Shown here one piece after another: positions 1-8,203 of a DNA stretch of 64,000 nt. The position numbers and the translations under genes are program-made. Origin of the DNA: Betaproteobacteria bacterium MOLA814. GTDB taxonomy: Bacteria > Pseudomonadota > Gammaproteobacteria > Burkholderiales > Burkholderiaceae_C. The stretch is taken from positions 156,475-220,474 of the forward strand of contig AYMW01000003.1 in assembly GCA_000496475.1 (NCBI GenBank), written 5' to 3'. How positions within the stretch are numbered: the stretch's first letter is position 1; every line of letters starts with the position of its first letter. The notes under the pieces were generated by a model. The model searched no databases, had not been told where the DNA came from, and saw only the letters and a list, made by a program, of their open reading frames with translations.

Positions 1-1
1 C

Positions 2-433
2 TGGCACAGCAGGCGTTATTTGCTGGCCCACGGTGACCAATGGTGCACCGACGACCTAGCCTATCAAGCCTTTCGGGCCCAAGTGCGCAGCCCTGAATGG
101 CAACAAGGCTTCTTGGCGCAGCCTCTAGAACAACGTCTTCAACAAGCCATGGCTATGCGCAGCCAGAGCAGCCAGCGCATGCAACACATGGGCAACTTGA
201 ACCAATTACCAGATGTGAGCAGCGCTGCTGTCCTAGCCAGCGCCCAACGACATGAAGCCCATAGCGTCATCCATGGGCACACCCACACAGGTCAAGACCA
301 CGCACTCAGCAACGGCGTGCATCGCCATGTCTTAAGTGACTGGGACTGCGAAACCAAACCACCACGTGCCCAGGTGCTGCGCCTGCAGCGCACGAGCCCT
401 AGCACGACTCAACGCGTGGTTGTTACGTCATAG
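2..433 (+). CDS. lpxH: UDP-2,3-diacylglucosamine diphosphatase, C-terminal part
   Basis: The gene enters from the left edge, so only about 143 C-terminal residues are visible. LpxH is a peripheral inner-membrane metallophosphoesterase that cleaves UDP-2,3-diacylglucosamine to lipid X in lipid A synthesis. Visible support: the LHGDxxCTDD-type block (here LAHGDQWCTDD), the following YQxFR...RxxxW run, and the late GHTHTG motif, whose histidines are metal ligands in this family. The reading frame is already open before the first base, and the stop is TAG at 431-433. A short GTGGC/GCCAC hairpin (433-448) overlaps the stop but lacks a T tract, so I do not call it a terminator. Confidence 0.9.
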   Translation, partial: WHSRRYLLAHGDQWCTDDLAYQAFRAQVRSPEWQQGFLAQPLEQRLQQAMAMRSQSSQRMQHMGNLNQLPDVSSAAVLASAQRHEAHSVIHGHTHTGQDHALSNGVHRHVLSDWDCETKPPRAQVLRLQRTSPSTTQRVVVTS

Positions 434-703
434 TGGCAGTTGCGCCACAAGTGCCAATACATGTCGGTTGAATTCAAAACCGATACCACCTCTAAGTCGT
501 TGGATCCAGTGCGGTTTCAACCTCTTATACAAAAATAACAAGTAAAAACAAATCTCTTATGATTGACTTTCATTAGACAGTTTCTAAAATCAAACCACAT
601 CAACAACCTTGTCTGAACCAAAGCGCATCACAGCGCAAGGTACCCCTTACCGCACCCAGCTGACTCAGTTGAGCGGGTTACATATGGGGAGACTTTAAGC
701 TGA

Positions 704-1696
704 ATGACTATTCACAACCCATCGATTGCGGCGCAATCTCACCAATCCCTTGGTTTGATTGCCCGCCTTGTCAAAGCTGGTACGCCCATAGCGGCGAATT
801 GGGTTTGGCGCATCACGCACAACGGCTTCGCCATGGCGGGGCTAGGTATCGTGTGCCTCGTTGCTTTGTTAATCAGCCAAGAAGCAGTGCGCGAACCAGC
901 AGAAGAACAACTGCTGGATTTTTTGCAAAGTCGCCAAGAAACACGTTTGGTAGAAACCCAAACATTAGCCCCTGAGCCCAATGCCGCAGACAGGGCCAGC
1001 GTTGCCTCGCTGTCTGACTTGCCTGAACACCAAGCGATGTTAACCCGATGGATCAGCCGCCAGTACCGCGTTGCCGCCGAGCCAATGGCTGTATTGGTTG
1101 CCGAAGCCCACGTCATAGGCGAACGTATGGACATTGACCCAGCATTGTTGCTGGCCATCATGGCTGTTGAGTCACGCTTCAACCCTTTTGCACAAAGCCC
1201 AGTCGGCGCGCAAGGTCTGATGCAAGTTTTAACCCGCGTGCACCTCGATAAGTTTGAAGACTTCGGCGGCAAAATGGCCGCTTTCGACCCCATCACCAAC
1301 TTGCGCGTCGGCGCGATGGTGTTGCAGGAATGCATACGCCGTGCAGCCGGCTCAGTCGAAGGTGGGTTGAGTTACTACGTCGGCGCCGTCACAGTTGATG
1401 GCAGCTTTTATGTGAAAAAAGTCTTGCGCGTGTATGAGCGCATGCACAAGGTGTTGGCGCCCTTTGACTTGCCCAGCTACAAGCGCTCCTTAACCCTGAG
1501 TAGCGACAAGCCAGCCTTGCCTGCGGTGTCTTCACCATCTGCGCCTGTAAAACCCTTTTCTAGGCCACAAACACCGACGCAGTCGCCAAACGAGTCCACG
1601 GCAGGCACACAACTGCAGCCAAACATGGAGCCACCTGTGCATACTCAACAGACTTCATCCACCCTACTGGCACAGCAGCTACCGCCAGTACAGTAA
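704..1696 (+). CDS. Membrane-anchored lytic transglycosylase (SLT domain)
   Basis: 330 residues. A hydrophobic segment near residues 41-58 should anchor the protein in the inner membrane with the catalytic part in the periplasm. The SLT fold is seen at about residues 125-245: the motif AVESRFNP supplies the catalytic glutamate (about residue 156), followed by SPVGAQGLMQV, the standard substrate-cleft motif. Such enzymes cut the MurNAc-GlcNAc bond of peptidoglycan and leave 1,6-anhydro ends. The last 80 residues are rich in Pro, Thr and Ser and look disordered. It stands alone between lpxH and the glyA riboswitch. The ATG start gives an N-terminus with the expected cytoplasmic leader before the membrane segment. 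I cannot assign it to a named Mlt subfamily. Confidence 0.88.
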   Translation: MTIHNPSIAAQSHQSLGLIARLVKAGTPIAANWVWRITHNGFAMAGLGIVCLVALLISQEAVREPAEEQLLDFLQSRQETRLVETQTLAPEPNAADRASVASLSDLPEHQAMLTRWISRQYRVAAEPMAVLVAEAHVIGERMDIDPALLLAIMAVESRFNPFAQSPVGAQGLMQVLTRVHLDKFEDFGGKMAAFDPITNLRVGAMVLQECIRRAAGSVEGGLSYYVGAVTVDGSFYVKKVLRVYERMHKVLAPFDLPSYKRSLTLSSDKPALPAVSSPSAPVKPFSRPQTPTQSPNESTAGTQLQPNMEPPVHTQQTSSTLLAQQLPPVQ

Positions 1697-1706
1697 AATT
1701 GTGCTT

Positions 1707-1836
1707 GTGCGTGACTGGCGATAAGCGAGGTGTCTGACAGACCCCTCAGACGTGGATGACCACGAGGAAGCGCACCGCGTCAACACACATGTTAATTAAA
1801 TGTGTCGGCGTGCCAAGCCGTTCGCCTGGGTCAACC
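1707..1836 (+). promoter_or_regulatory. ZTP riboswitch (pfl motif) in the glyA leader
   Basis: The leader of glyA carries the conserved blocks of the pfl/ZTP RNA in the right order: GTGACTGGCG (1711-1720), then a GTGG-ATGA-CCAC hairpin followed by GAGGAAGCGC (about 1752-1773), and after a variable linker the pseudoknot part CCGTTCGCCTGGG (1818-1830). The linker contains its own hairpin, ACACAT/ATGTGT (about 1784-1806). Known ZTP riboswitches sense 5-amino-4-imidazolecarboxamide riboside phosphates (ZMP/ZTP), signals of 10-formyl-tetrahydrofolate shortage, and turn on one-carbon and purine genes such as glyA. The position about 90 bases before the glyA ATG fits. The switching structure itself was not modelled. 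Confidence 0.85.
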
Positions 1837-1927
1837 ACTTGTTGCATCGTCGCTTCACAGCACATGCGTCGCGCTGTCCATTGATGGCGCGCAAGTGGCC
1901 AATACATTGATACCAAAGAGCCGACTC

Positions 1928-3175
1928 ATGTTTGACCGCAAGCAACTCATACAACACACAGACCCAGAACTATTTGCAGCCATTGAAGCTGAAAACCTGC
2001 GACAAGAACAACACATTGAACTGATCGCTAGCGAAAACTACACCTCGCCTGCCGTGATGCAAGCGCAAGGCTCACAGCTGACCAACAAATACGCCGAAGG
2101 CTACCCAGGTAAGCGTTACTACGGCGGCTGCGAACACGTCGACGTGGCAGAAACTTTAGCCCTAAACCGTGTCAAAGAGCTGTTTGGTGCACAAGCTGCT
2201 AACGTACAACCCCATTGCGGCGCATCGGCCAACATGGCTGTGTTTTTGGCATTTTTAAAACCCGGCGATACGATATTGGGCATGAGCTTGGCCGACGGTG
2301 GCCACCTCACACATGGCATGTCTTTGAACGTAAGCGGCAAGTGGTTCAACGCTGTGAGCTACGGTTTGAATGAGCGAGAAGAGATTGACTACGACGCCAT
2401 GGAGCGCATAGCCCATGAGTCAAAACCCAAGCTCATCATCGCTGGCGCATCTGCTTACAGCCTGCACATTGACTTTGAACGATTTGCCAAAGTGGCCAAG
2501 GACGTAGGCGCTATTTTCTTGGTAGACATGGCCCACTACGCAGGCTTGATCGCCGCAGGCCAGTACCCCAACCCCGTCCCGCATGCTGACGTGGTGACTT
2601 CCACCACGCACAAGGGCTTGCGCGGCCCACGTGGCGGTATCATTTTGATGAAAGCAGAACACGAAAAAGCCATCAACAGCGCAATTTTTCCTGGTTTACA
2701 AGGTGGTCCCTTGATGCACGTCATTGCCGCCAAGGCCGTCGCTTTTAAAGAGGCGTTGCAGCCCGACTTTACGATCTACCAAGCTCAAGTTGTTAAAAAT
2801 GCCGCGGCCATGGCCAATGCACTGACAGCGCGTGGTCTGCGCATTGTGAGCGGACGCACTGAGAGCCATGTGATGTTGGTTGACTTGCAAAGCAAGGGCT
2901 TGACTGGCAAAGCGGCAGAAGCAATTTTGGGAGCGGCACACATAACGGTCAATAAAAACGCCATTCCCAATGACCCGCAAAAGCCCATGGTCACCAGCGG
3001 CATAAGGGTGGGCACGCCAGCCATCACCACACGTGGTTTTGGTGAAGTCGAATCCATAGAAACAGCCAATCTGATTGCTGACGCTTTGGACAACCCACAC
3101 GACGAGGCTCATTTGGCCAGCGTTCGTGAACGCGTCAACTTGCTCACGGCCAGGTTCCCCGTGTACAGCGCTTAA
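1928..3175 (+). CDS. glyA: Serine hydroxymethyltransferase
   Basis: 415 residues, the usual length. It transfers the serine hydroxymethyl group to tetrahydrofolate, giving glycine and methylene-THF, the main entry to the one-carbon pool. The PLP-binding lysine lies in [14 protein letters not shown], and the N-terminal [15 protein letters not shown] block is typical. The frame is open from 1802, but that upstream part lies inside the riboswitch; the ATG at 1928 starts the conserved MFDRKQ-type N-terminus. nrdR follows 33 bases later on the same strand, a common Burkholderiales arrangement. Expression is probably controlled by the ZTP riboswitch in the leader. Confidence 0.97.
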   Translation: MFDRKQLIQHTDPELFAAIEAENLRQEQHIELIASENYTSPAVMQAQGSQLTNKYAEGYPGKRYYGGCEHVDVAETLALNRVKELFGAQAANVQPHCGASANMAVFLAFLKPGDTILGMSLADGGHLTHGMSLNVSGKWFNAVSYGLNEREEIDYDAMERIAHESKPKLIIAGASAYSLHIDFERFAKVAKDVGAIFLVDMAHYAGLIAAGQYPNPVPHADVVTSTTHKGLRGPRGGIILMKAEHEKAINSAIFPGLQGGPLMHVIAAKAVAFKEALQPDFTIYQAQVVKNAAAMANALTARGLRIVSGRTESHVMLVDLQSKGLTGKAAEAILGAAHITVNKNAIPNDPQKPMVTSGIRVGTPAITTRGFGEVESIETANLIADALDNPHDEAHLASVRERVNLLTARFPVYSA

Positions 3176-3208
3176 CCACCGCAACCAGCACGTTTAGACG
3201 TTTACGGT

Positions 3209-3658
3209 ATGAAGTGCCCGTTTTGCGCCCACCTCGACACCCAAGTGGTTGAAACACGCGTGGGCGAGGACGCGGCACTCATTCGCCGACGCAGGCGCTG
3301 CAATGACTGCGACAAACGCTTCACCACCTACGAGCGACCAGAGGTGAACTTCCCCGCAGTCATCAAAAAAGACGGCCGCCGCGTGGAGTTCACGCGCAAC
3401 AAGCTACAAGGCTCATTCACATTGGCTTTGCGCAAACGCCCCATCAGCGCGGACATCATCGCCGCAGCTATGGAGCGAATTGAAGAAAAGCTGCTGAGCT
3501 TGGGTGCACGTGAGATTGCCTCAGACAAAATCGGCGCGCTGGTCATGCAAGAGTTGAAAAAACTAGACAAAGTAGCCTATGTACGGTTTGCCAGCGTATA
3601 CCGCAATTTTGAAGACGTGGATGACTTCACTGCATTGGTCGACGAAGTTAGAAAATAA
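3209..3658 (+). CDS. nrdR: Transcriptional repressor NrdR
   Basis: 149 residues. NrdR represses ribonucleotide reductase genes by binding NrdR boxes, and its ATP-cone senses ATP/dATP. The N-terminus shows the zinc ribbon, MKCPFC at the start and CNDC about residues 31-34, followed by the basic RRRRC stretch and FTTYERPE. The ATP-cone occupies roughly residues 49-139. It lies 33 bases after glyA and is probably cotranscribed with it. Nothing unusual is seen. Confidence 0.97.
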   Translation: MKCPFCAHLDTQVVETRVGEDAALIRRRRRCNDCDKRFTTYERPEVNFPAVIKKDGRRVEFTRNKLQGSFTLALRKRPISADIIAAAMERIEEKLLSLGAREIASDKIGALVMQELKKLDKVAYVRFASVYRNFEDVDDFTALVDEVRK

Positions 3659-3722
3659 CGTTATTGTGTTTATTTTCGCATTTTATTAACACAAAGTTAG
3701 TTAATAAGATCACAATTTGGGC

Positions 3723-4355
3723 ATGTCACACCCCAACACCTTAAATCCAAACAACCCAGCGTTGACGCACAAGCAATCACGCACCACGGCGCTGGGCTTC
3801 ACGCTGATTGAGTTGTTGGTCAGCCTATCGATTGTTGCGGTTTTATCTGGTGTGGCCATTCCCACGTTTGCGCACATACGCACAGAGCAGCGGATCAATG
3901 CTGCGACCAAGGCCATGCACAACAGCATTGCGGTGGCCAAGTCGCAAGCTCTGAGGCTGGGGCAAACCATACTCATAACCCCGGCGGGCTGCACCCAAGA
4001 CACCAAGGACTTGAGCGCACTCCTCGCGCCACCGGCGCAAACCACACGCAGTGGCAATAGCTGGCCTTGTGGCTGGCTTGTGCTGGCTGACACCAACAAA
4101 AATGCCGCCGCCGATGTCAACGATGCCTTGCTCCACTACGTCGCTGGCATTGAGGGTGTGCGTATCAGCAACAACGTCACAGCCGATACCTTGCGCATTC
4201 TGCCCAGCGGTGTGGTGTCGCCCATGCAAAGCATGCATTTTTGCCCGGGCAGCAACGCCACATGGAGTAACTTTGCCAGCAAGTTGGTGGTGGCTATCAG
4301 TGGTCGAACCCGCACGGAAAGCCTACGTGATGGCGCGCATTGCGCCGACTCATAA
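3723..4355 (+). CDS. Type IV pilus minor pseudopilin, FimT/GspH-like
   Basis: About 210 residues. The N-terminus has the type III prepilin signal: a short basic leader ending in Gly followed by FTLIELLVSLSIVAVLSG, with Glu at mature position 5. Prepilin peptidase PilD would cleave after this Gly. The C-terminal domain resembles GspH/FimT, which also occurs in DNA-uptake minor pilins. I chose the ATG at 3723; a TTG two codons earlier is possible. The next gene overlaps its 3' end by 26 bases, so the two are translationally linked. First of four consecutive pseudopilin-like genes. Confidence 0.85.
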   Translation: MSHPNTLNPNNPALTHKQSRTTALGFTLIELLVSLSIVAVLSGVAIPTFAHIRTEQRINAATKAMHNSIAVAKSQALRLGQTILITPAGCTQDTKDLSALLAPPAQTTRSGNSWPCGWLVLADTNKNAAADVNDALLHYVAGIEGVRISNNVTADTLRILPSGVVSPMQSMHFCPGSNATWSNFASKLVVAISGRTRTESLRDGAHCADS

Positions 4356-4836
4356 GCAGGGTGGCTTGGCGCTGCTTGACGCGCTGCTGGCGCTGAGCAT
4401 TGTCAGCATCAGCTTGCTGGGTGTGCAACAACTCATTGCCCTCAGGTTGCAACAAACCAGCCAACAGATCCATCGCTCACAAGCCATGCTGCTGCTAGAC
4501 GACATGGCACAGCGCATTCGCATTCACACCTGGCGGTTTGGCAGCCCGTCTGCTCACCAGCAGTTTGCAAGCCCTCTCAACCTGGTCAGCAGCACAGGCT
4601 CTGCGCCAGCATCGGCTTGCAAGGCCAACGCGTGCAACGCCACTGCTTTTGCTGCATGGACCATTGCCCAATGGCATTTCACCATCAGCCAAACATTGCC
4701 ACAGGCACAAACCAGCATCACAGCCCAAGGTCACCGACTGCGTTTGTTATTGGCATGGCCGCAGCCCGGCGCCAACAATTACAGCTGGCAAGGCATATGC
4801 CCACCCCGTCACCAATGCGAAGTGTTGTGGCTGTAA
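4330..4836 (+). CDS. PilV-like minor pilin
   Basis: 168 residues from the ATG at 4330, which overlaps the end of the fimT-like gene. The N-terminus has a glycine followed by LALLDALLALSIVSISLLG, a pseudopilin helix in which the usual Glu at mature position 5 is replaced by Asp. The remainder is poorly conserved, with a cysteine-containing tail (ICPPRHQCEV). By position between FimT- and PilW-like genes it fits PilV, a minor pilin that helps prime pilus assembly at the inner membrane. The assignment depends on gene order more than on sequence. Confidence 0.72.
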   Translation: MARIAPTHKQGGLALLDALLALSIVSISLLGVQQLIALRLQQTSQQIHRSQAMLLLDDMAQRIRIHTWRFGSPSAHQQFASPLNLVSSTGSAPASACKANACNATAFAAWTIAQWHFTISQTLPQAQTSITAQGHRLRLLLAWPQPGANNYSWQGICPPRHQCEVLWL

Positions 4837-5459
4837 GCAATCAGCTGCGCCGGCAACTAGGCACCAGCCTCATAGAATTGGTCGTGGGTATGGCTATTGG
4901 TTTGTTGGTTGTACAGGTCGCTTACCAGCTGCAGCTGTCTGCAGCTCAACAGCAACTCAGCATGAGTCAAGCGCTGCAGCACGACTCAGCACAACGCTTG
5001 GGCTTTCGCCGCATAGCGCAGCTTGGCGTCCAAGCGGGGCAGTCGCTGGCCAGCACCTCAGGACAACTCGTCACGCTGCGGGCACCGAGCCCAACAGCGC
5101 AGTCTCATACAGAACAGCTACACATTGCCACAGCCCCCAGCTCAACGCCTTTGGCAGCTGACTGCTTGGGACGCTTTGCGCAGATCAATGGCTTTATGCA
5201 CAGCACTTTTTATGTGCGCAACAACAGCTTGCGGTGCAATGTAGCAGACCGCTCTGGCGGCCAGCCAATCGTTGATGGTTTTTTAAGCCAGTCGACGTGG
5301 TGGTTTGTGGCGCGCACAGGAGGCATTCAATTGGTGCCCACAGAAACGGCCAGTGTTTTAGGCCACGCCGTATGCCTTGCCATGGATCCACAACAAGCCT
5401 GCAACGCCGCCTCTCACCACCAAGCCGTGGCGTGGTCACCCAGCGAATGGGCTTATTGA
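4815..5459 (+). CDS. PilW-like minor pilin
   Basis: About 214 residues. The prepilin helix G-TSLIELVVGMAIGLLVVQVAYQL carries Glu at mature position 5. PilW proteins are larger minor pilins of the type IV pilus priming complex, and the length and the low-complexity Gln/Ser-rich helix after the signal fit. Two start codons are possible, ATG 4797 and ATG 4815; both overlap the end of the pilV-like gene. Its stop overlaps the next start as TGATG at 5457-5461, which indicates coupled translation. Confidence 0.75.
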   Translation: MRSVVAVSNQLRRQLGTSLIELVVGMAIGLLVVQVAYQLQLSAAQQQLSMSQALQHDSAQRLGFRRIAQLGVQAGQSLASTSGQLVTLRAPSPTAQSHTEQLHIATAPSSTPLAADCLGRFAQINGFMHSTFYVRNNSLRCNVADRSGGQPIVDGFLSQSTWWFVARTGGIQLVPTETASVLGHAVCLAMDPQQACNAASHHQAVAWSPSEWAY

Positions 5460-6097
5460 TGCAACGGGTTCTCTCACCTTGCAGCATGGCAATGCGTACA
5501 AAGCCACCGCATGAGGCAGGGTTTACAACCTTAGCCGTGCTGGTCACACTCAGCTTGGTGAGCGCATTGCTGTTTGGGCTTTGGCAGCAACTGGACCTCA
5601 ACCGCGATGCGCTGCTCAGCGAACGCAGCTACTTGCACCGACGACATGCGGCCCAAAGCCTGTACCAAGCGGCGGTACAGCGCTTACAAAGTGACGCCAA
5701 CTTAGCGCTAACCAGCGACACCTTGGCAACGTTGCGCGGACAATTAGAGAACAACCAGCCACAGATGACCCAGCAAGCGCCTTGCTTGCCAACGCTAGCA
5801 ATGGGCTTGTGTCTTGCCAACACCCCAACGTCTGTGGCCGACAACTGGCCGAACACATGGTGGGAGTCCCCAGCGCACCTCGCCATGATGGTGTCCGCAG
5901 CGGCACAACTCCCCACTGAGCAGAGCCACCAACTGCCTCAAGACCACCCACTAAAGTCCTCGCGTTATTGGCTGGTGCCTTTTGCGCAAGCCAACGACTC
6001 CCAACTGGCTTGGCAGATCATCATGTATGTACCGGCTTCTGCTGTGCACGCCAGCGACACCATGTGGATGCACTGGTGGCGGCAAAGCCCACCCTAA
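5459..6097 (+). CDS. PilX-like minor pilin
   Basis: 212 residues from the ATG in the TGATG overlap. The N-terminal helix EAG-FTTLAVLVTLSLVSALLFGLW follows a basic leader. As in many PilX proteins, the Glu5 position is not kept. The rest is Gln- and Ala-rich and poorly conserved. It is the last gene of the pilin block: ribD starts 33 bases downstream, and neither pilY1 nor a pilE-type gene follows. In related minor-pilin operons PilX is encoded just before pilY1, so the block appears cut short here. Function is inferred from order and the prepilin signal. Confidence 0.68.
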   Translation: MQRVLSPCSMAMRTKPPHEAGFTTLAVLVTLSLVSALLFGLWQQLDLNRDALLSERSYLHRRHAAQSLYQAAVQRLQSDANLALTSDTLATLRGQLENNQPQMTQQAPCLPTLAMGLCLANTPTSVADNWPNTWWESPAHLAMMVSAAAQLPTEQSHQLPQDHPLKSSRYWLVPFAQANDSQLAWQIIMYVPASAVHASDTMWMHWWRQSPP

Positions 6098-6141
6098 GCT
6101 GAGCCAACGGCACGCACTCACTCACTGTTATGCTGTTCGCC

Positions 6142-7392
6142 ATGTCTGATAAAGCATCCGCGTCTTCACCGCCATCCGCACGCACAACTGCCGCCGCACC
6201 TGCCAGCGTCAATCAAGCTGCCCCAGTCCCGGACATGCCTTCATGCGTAGACAGCGATACGCACGCCATGCGCTTGGCCATGGCGTGGGCCCATCAAGCC
6301 TTGTGGTTGTCCAATCCCAACCCCCGTGTTGGCTGCGTTCTCACCGCGGCAAACGGCTCAGTCATTGCCAGCGGCTTTACCCAAGCCGCTGGTGGGGCGC
6401 ACGCTGAAGCAATGGCCTTGCGCCAAGCGACAGAGCGTGGCTTGAGCACCGTGGGTGCCACCGCCTTTGTGACCCTAGAGCCGTGTTCGCATGTTGGACG
6501 CACGCCGCCCTGTTGCGACGCGCTGATCGAGTCGGGTATCAAGCGTGTGGTTATTGGTGCACTAGACCCCAACCCACAAGTTGCAGGTCAAGGCTTGGCA
6601 CGTATGCGCAACGCCGGCATTGAAGTCAGCCATGGCTTGCTAGCCAACGAGTCGCGCTGGCTGAATGTTGGGTTTTTCAGTCGCATGCTGCGTGAACGCC
6701 CGTGGGTTAGACTCAAAATGGCAGCCTCTAGCGACGGTATTACTGCGCTGCCAAACGGCAACAGCCAATGGATTACCAGCGAACAGGCCAGAGCCGATGG
6801 CCTGGCATTTCGGGCGAGGTCTTGTGCCGTACTGACTGGCGCTGGGACTGTATTGGCAGACAACCCCCGACTGAACGTTCGTGGCTTGAGTTTGCAGCGG
6901 CACCCCCATTTGGTGGTGGTTGATAGCCGCTTACAAACCCCCCGTGATGCGCAACTGATGAACCCCACCCAACCTGGCAGAGACGTATGGCTGTATCACA
7001 GCGGAACCGCCGCCCTAGAGGTGCAAGAAGGCTTGCGCGAAGCTGGTGCGCACTTGCGTGCCATGGGCAATGCCGCTGGCAAGGTTGACTTGCCAGCTTT
7101 GTTTGCAGACTTGGCTCAACGCGAGGTCAACGAGGTGCACGTAGAAGCGGGTTCGGCGCTCAATGGCTCGCTGTTGCGCGAAGGCTTGATTGACGAAGTC
7201 GTGTTGTACATTGCGCCTACATTGTTGGGGCAAGGCTTGGGCCTGTCGAGCTTCGGGCCCCTCACAGAGCTGGTGCAAGGTATTGATATGGACTTTGCAG
7301 CCCCCAGCTTAATAGGGCCAGATGTGCGCTTACAAGCCCTGGTACGCGGCGCAGACTCTTTTTTTAACACACCACTGTACACACACACTTAG
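6142..7392 (+). CDS. ribD: Bifunctional diaminohydroxyphosphoribosylaminopyrimidine deaminase / reductase
   Basis: About 416 residues, slightly long because of an N-terminal Ser/Ala/Pro-rich extension of some 30 residues. RibD carries out the second and third steps after GTP opening in riboflavin synthesis. The deaminase zinc site is visible as GGAHAEA and PCSHVGRTPPC; the NADPH-dependent reductase domain follows from about residue 175 (RPWVRLKMAASSDG, DNPRLNVRG). An ATG at 6130 in the same frame is an alternative start. First gene of the riboflavin cluster, with riboflavin synthase 10 bases downstream. Confidence 0.95.
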   Translation: MSDKASASSPPSARTTAAAPASVNQAAPVPDMPSCVDSDTHAMRLAMAWAHQALWLSNPNPRVGCVLTAANGSVIASGFTQAAGGAHAEAMALRQATERGLSTVGATAFVTLEPCSHVGRTPPCCDALIESGIKRVVIGALDPNPQVAGQGLARMRNAGIEVSHGLLANESRWLNVGFFSRMLRERPWVRLKMAASSDGITALPNGNSQWITSEQARADGLAFRARSCAVLTGAGTVLADNPRLNVRGLSLQRHPHLVVVDSRLQTPRDAQLMNPTQPGRDVWLYHSGTAALEVQEGLREAGAHLRAMGNAAGKVDLPALFADLAQREVNEVHVEAGSALNGSLLREGLIDEVVLYIAPTLLGQGLGLSSFGPLTELVQGIDMDFAAPSLIGPDVRLQALVRGADSFFNTPLYTHT

Positions 7393-7402
7393 AGCACCTT
7401 TT

Positions 7403-8038
7403 ATGTTCACAGGCATCATCACTGGCATTGGCCGTATCACCCACATTGAAGATTTAGGCAACACCACCGCTTACGGCAAGCGCTTGCACATCAGCACACC
7501 CTCAGGCTACATAGACGATGTCGGCTTGGGTGACAGCATTGCCTTGAACGGCGCGTGTATGACCGTTACGAGTTTTGAGCCTTCTGCCAACCAGTTCACC
7601 GTAGACATCTCGGCAGAGTCTCTCAACAAGACCAGCGGCTTAGACAGGCTCAGCACTCTCAACCTAGAGAAAGCATTGCGTGCCCATGACCGCCTTGGCG
7701 GACACATTGTGTCTGGCCACGTAGACGGTATTGGCCAAGTCAGCCGTTTTGAGATGATTGGCGAAAGCTGGCTGCTGCAAATTCAAGCACCACAGGAGTT
7801 GGCCAAGTTTCTCGCCTACAAAGGCTCCATTACAGTCAACGGCGTGAGCCTGACCGTCAACAGCGTGGTGGACAATGCGCACGGCTGCGCCATAGACATC
7901 AACATCATTCCCCACACCATTGACAACACAGCTTTGGGGCAACTCAACACCAACTCTAGCGTCAACCTTGAAATTGACCTGATTGCGCGGTACGTTGAGC
8001 GCATGCTCAGCCGTGACGCAGCTGCCCAGCGCGCTTAA
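7403..8038 (+). CDS. Riboflavin synthase, alpha subunit
   Basis: 211 residues. The enzyme dismutates two 6,7-dimethyl-8-ribityllumazine molecules to riboflavin and the ribityl-pyrimidinedione. Two tandem lumazine-binding domains are visible: the first starts with the canonical MFTGIITGIG, the second near GGHIVSGHVDGIGQV. The frame extends upstream into ribD, but the ATG at 7403 is the family start. It acts on the product of RibH encoded two genes downstream. Named ribE or ribC depending on species, so I leave the symbol empty. Confidence 0.96.
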   Translation: MFTGIITGIGRITHIEDLGNTTAYGKRLHISTPSGYIDDVGLGDSIALNGACMTVTSFEPSANQFTVDISAESLNKTSGLDRLSTLNLEKALRAHDRLGGHIVSGHVDGIGQVSRFEMIGESWLLQIQAPQELAKFLAYKGSITVNGVSLTVNSVVDNAHGCAIDINIIPHTIDNTALGQLNTNSSVNLEIDLIARYVERMLSRDAAAQRA

Positions 8039-8203
8039 ACAGTCTCACATCGTGGGGTCTACAAGAATCCCCACCATGGTGGCTGCCAGCCATCATCCAA
8101 AAACGGTTACAACTGGGGCAATCACCCTGGCGCCGAAAGGCCTGAGATAATGATTGACTGATCAAAACGCCGCCTCTCATAAATCTCTACTCTTAGGTAC
8201 CCT
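8039..8203 (+). other. Intergenic region before ribBA with inverted repeat
   Basis: 165 bases between riboflavin synthase and ribBA. A GTGGGG/CCCCAC hairpin (8052-8057 with 8069-8074) overlaps the palindrome CCACCATGGTGG (8071-8082). The two structures are mutually exclusive, which would allow a switch-like leader, but I do not find the conserved blocks of an FMN riboswitch. The stretch could hold an ordinary promoter for ribBA. No T tract follows the hairpin. Confidence 0.4.

Noticed and set aside
739-1335. 198-residue minus-strand frame opposite the lytic transglycosylase
   Set aside because: The plus-strand gene has clear SLT catalytic motifs; the opposite frame has no recognisable domain and no ribosome-binding site.
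1802-1927. N-terminal extension of glyA from GTG 1802
   Set aside because: This stretch lies in the riboswitch and leader; the conserved protein begins at ATG 1928.
8039-8203. FMN riboswitch before ribBA
   Set aside because: The intergenic region was read for the conserved FMN blocks and they are absent; only generic hairpins are present.
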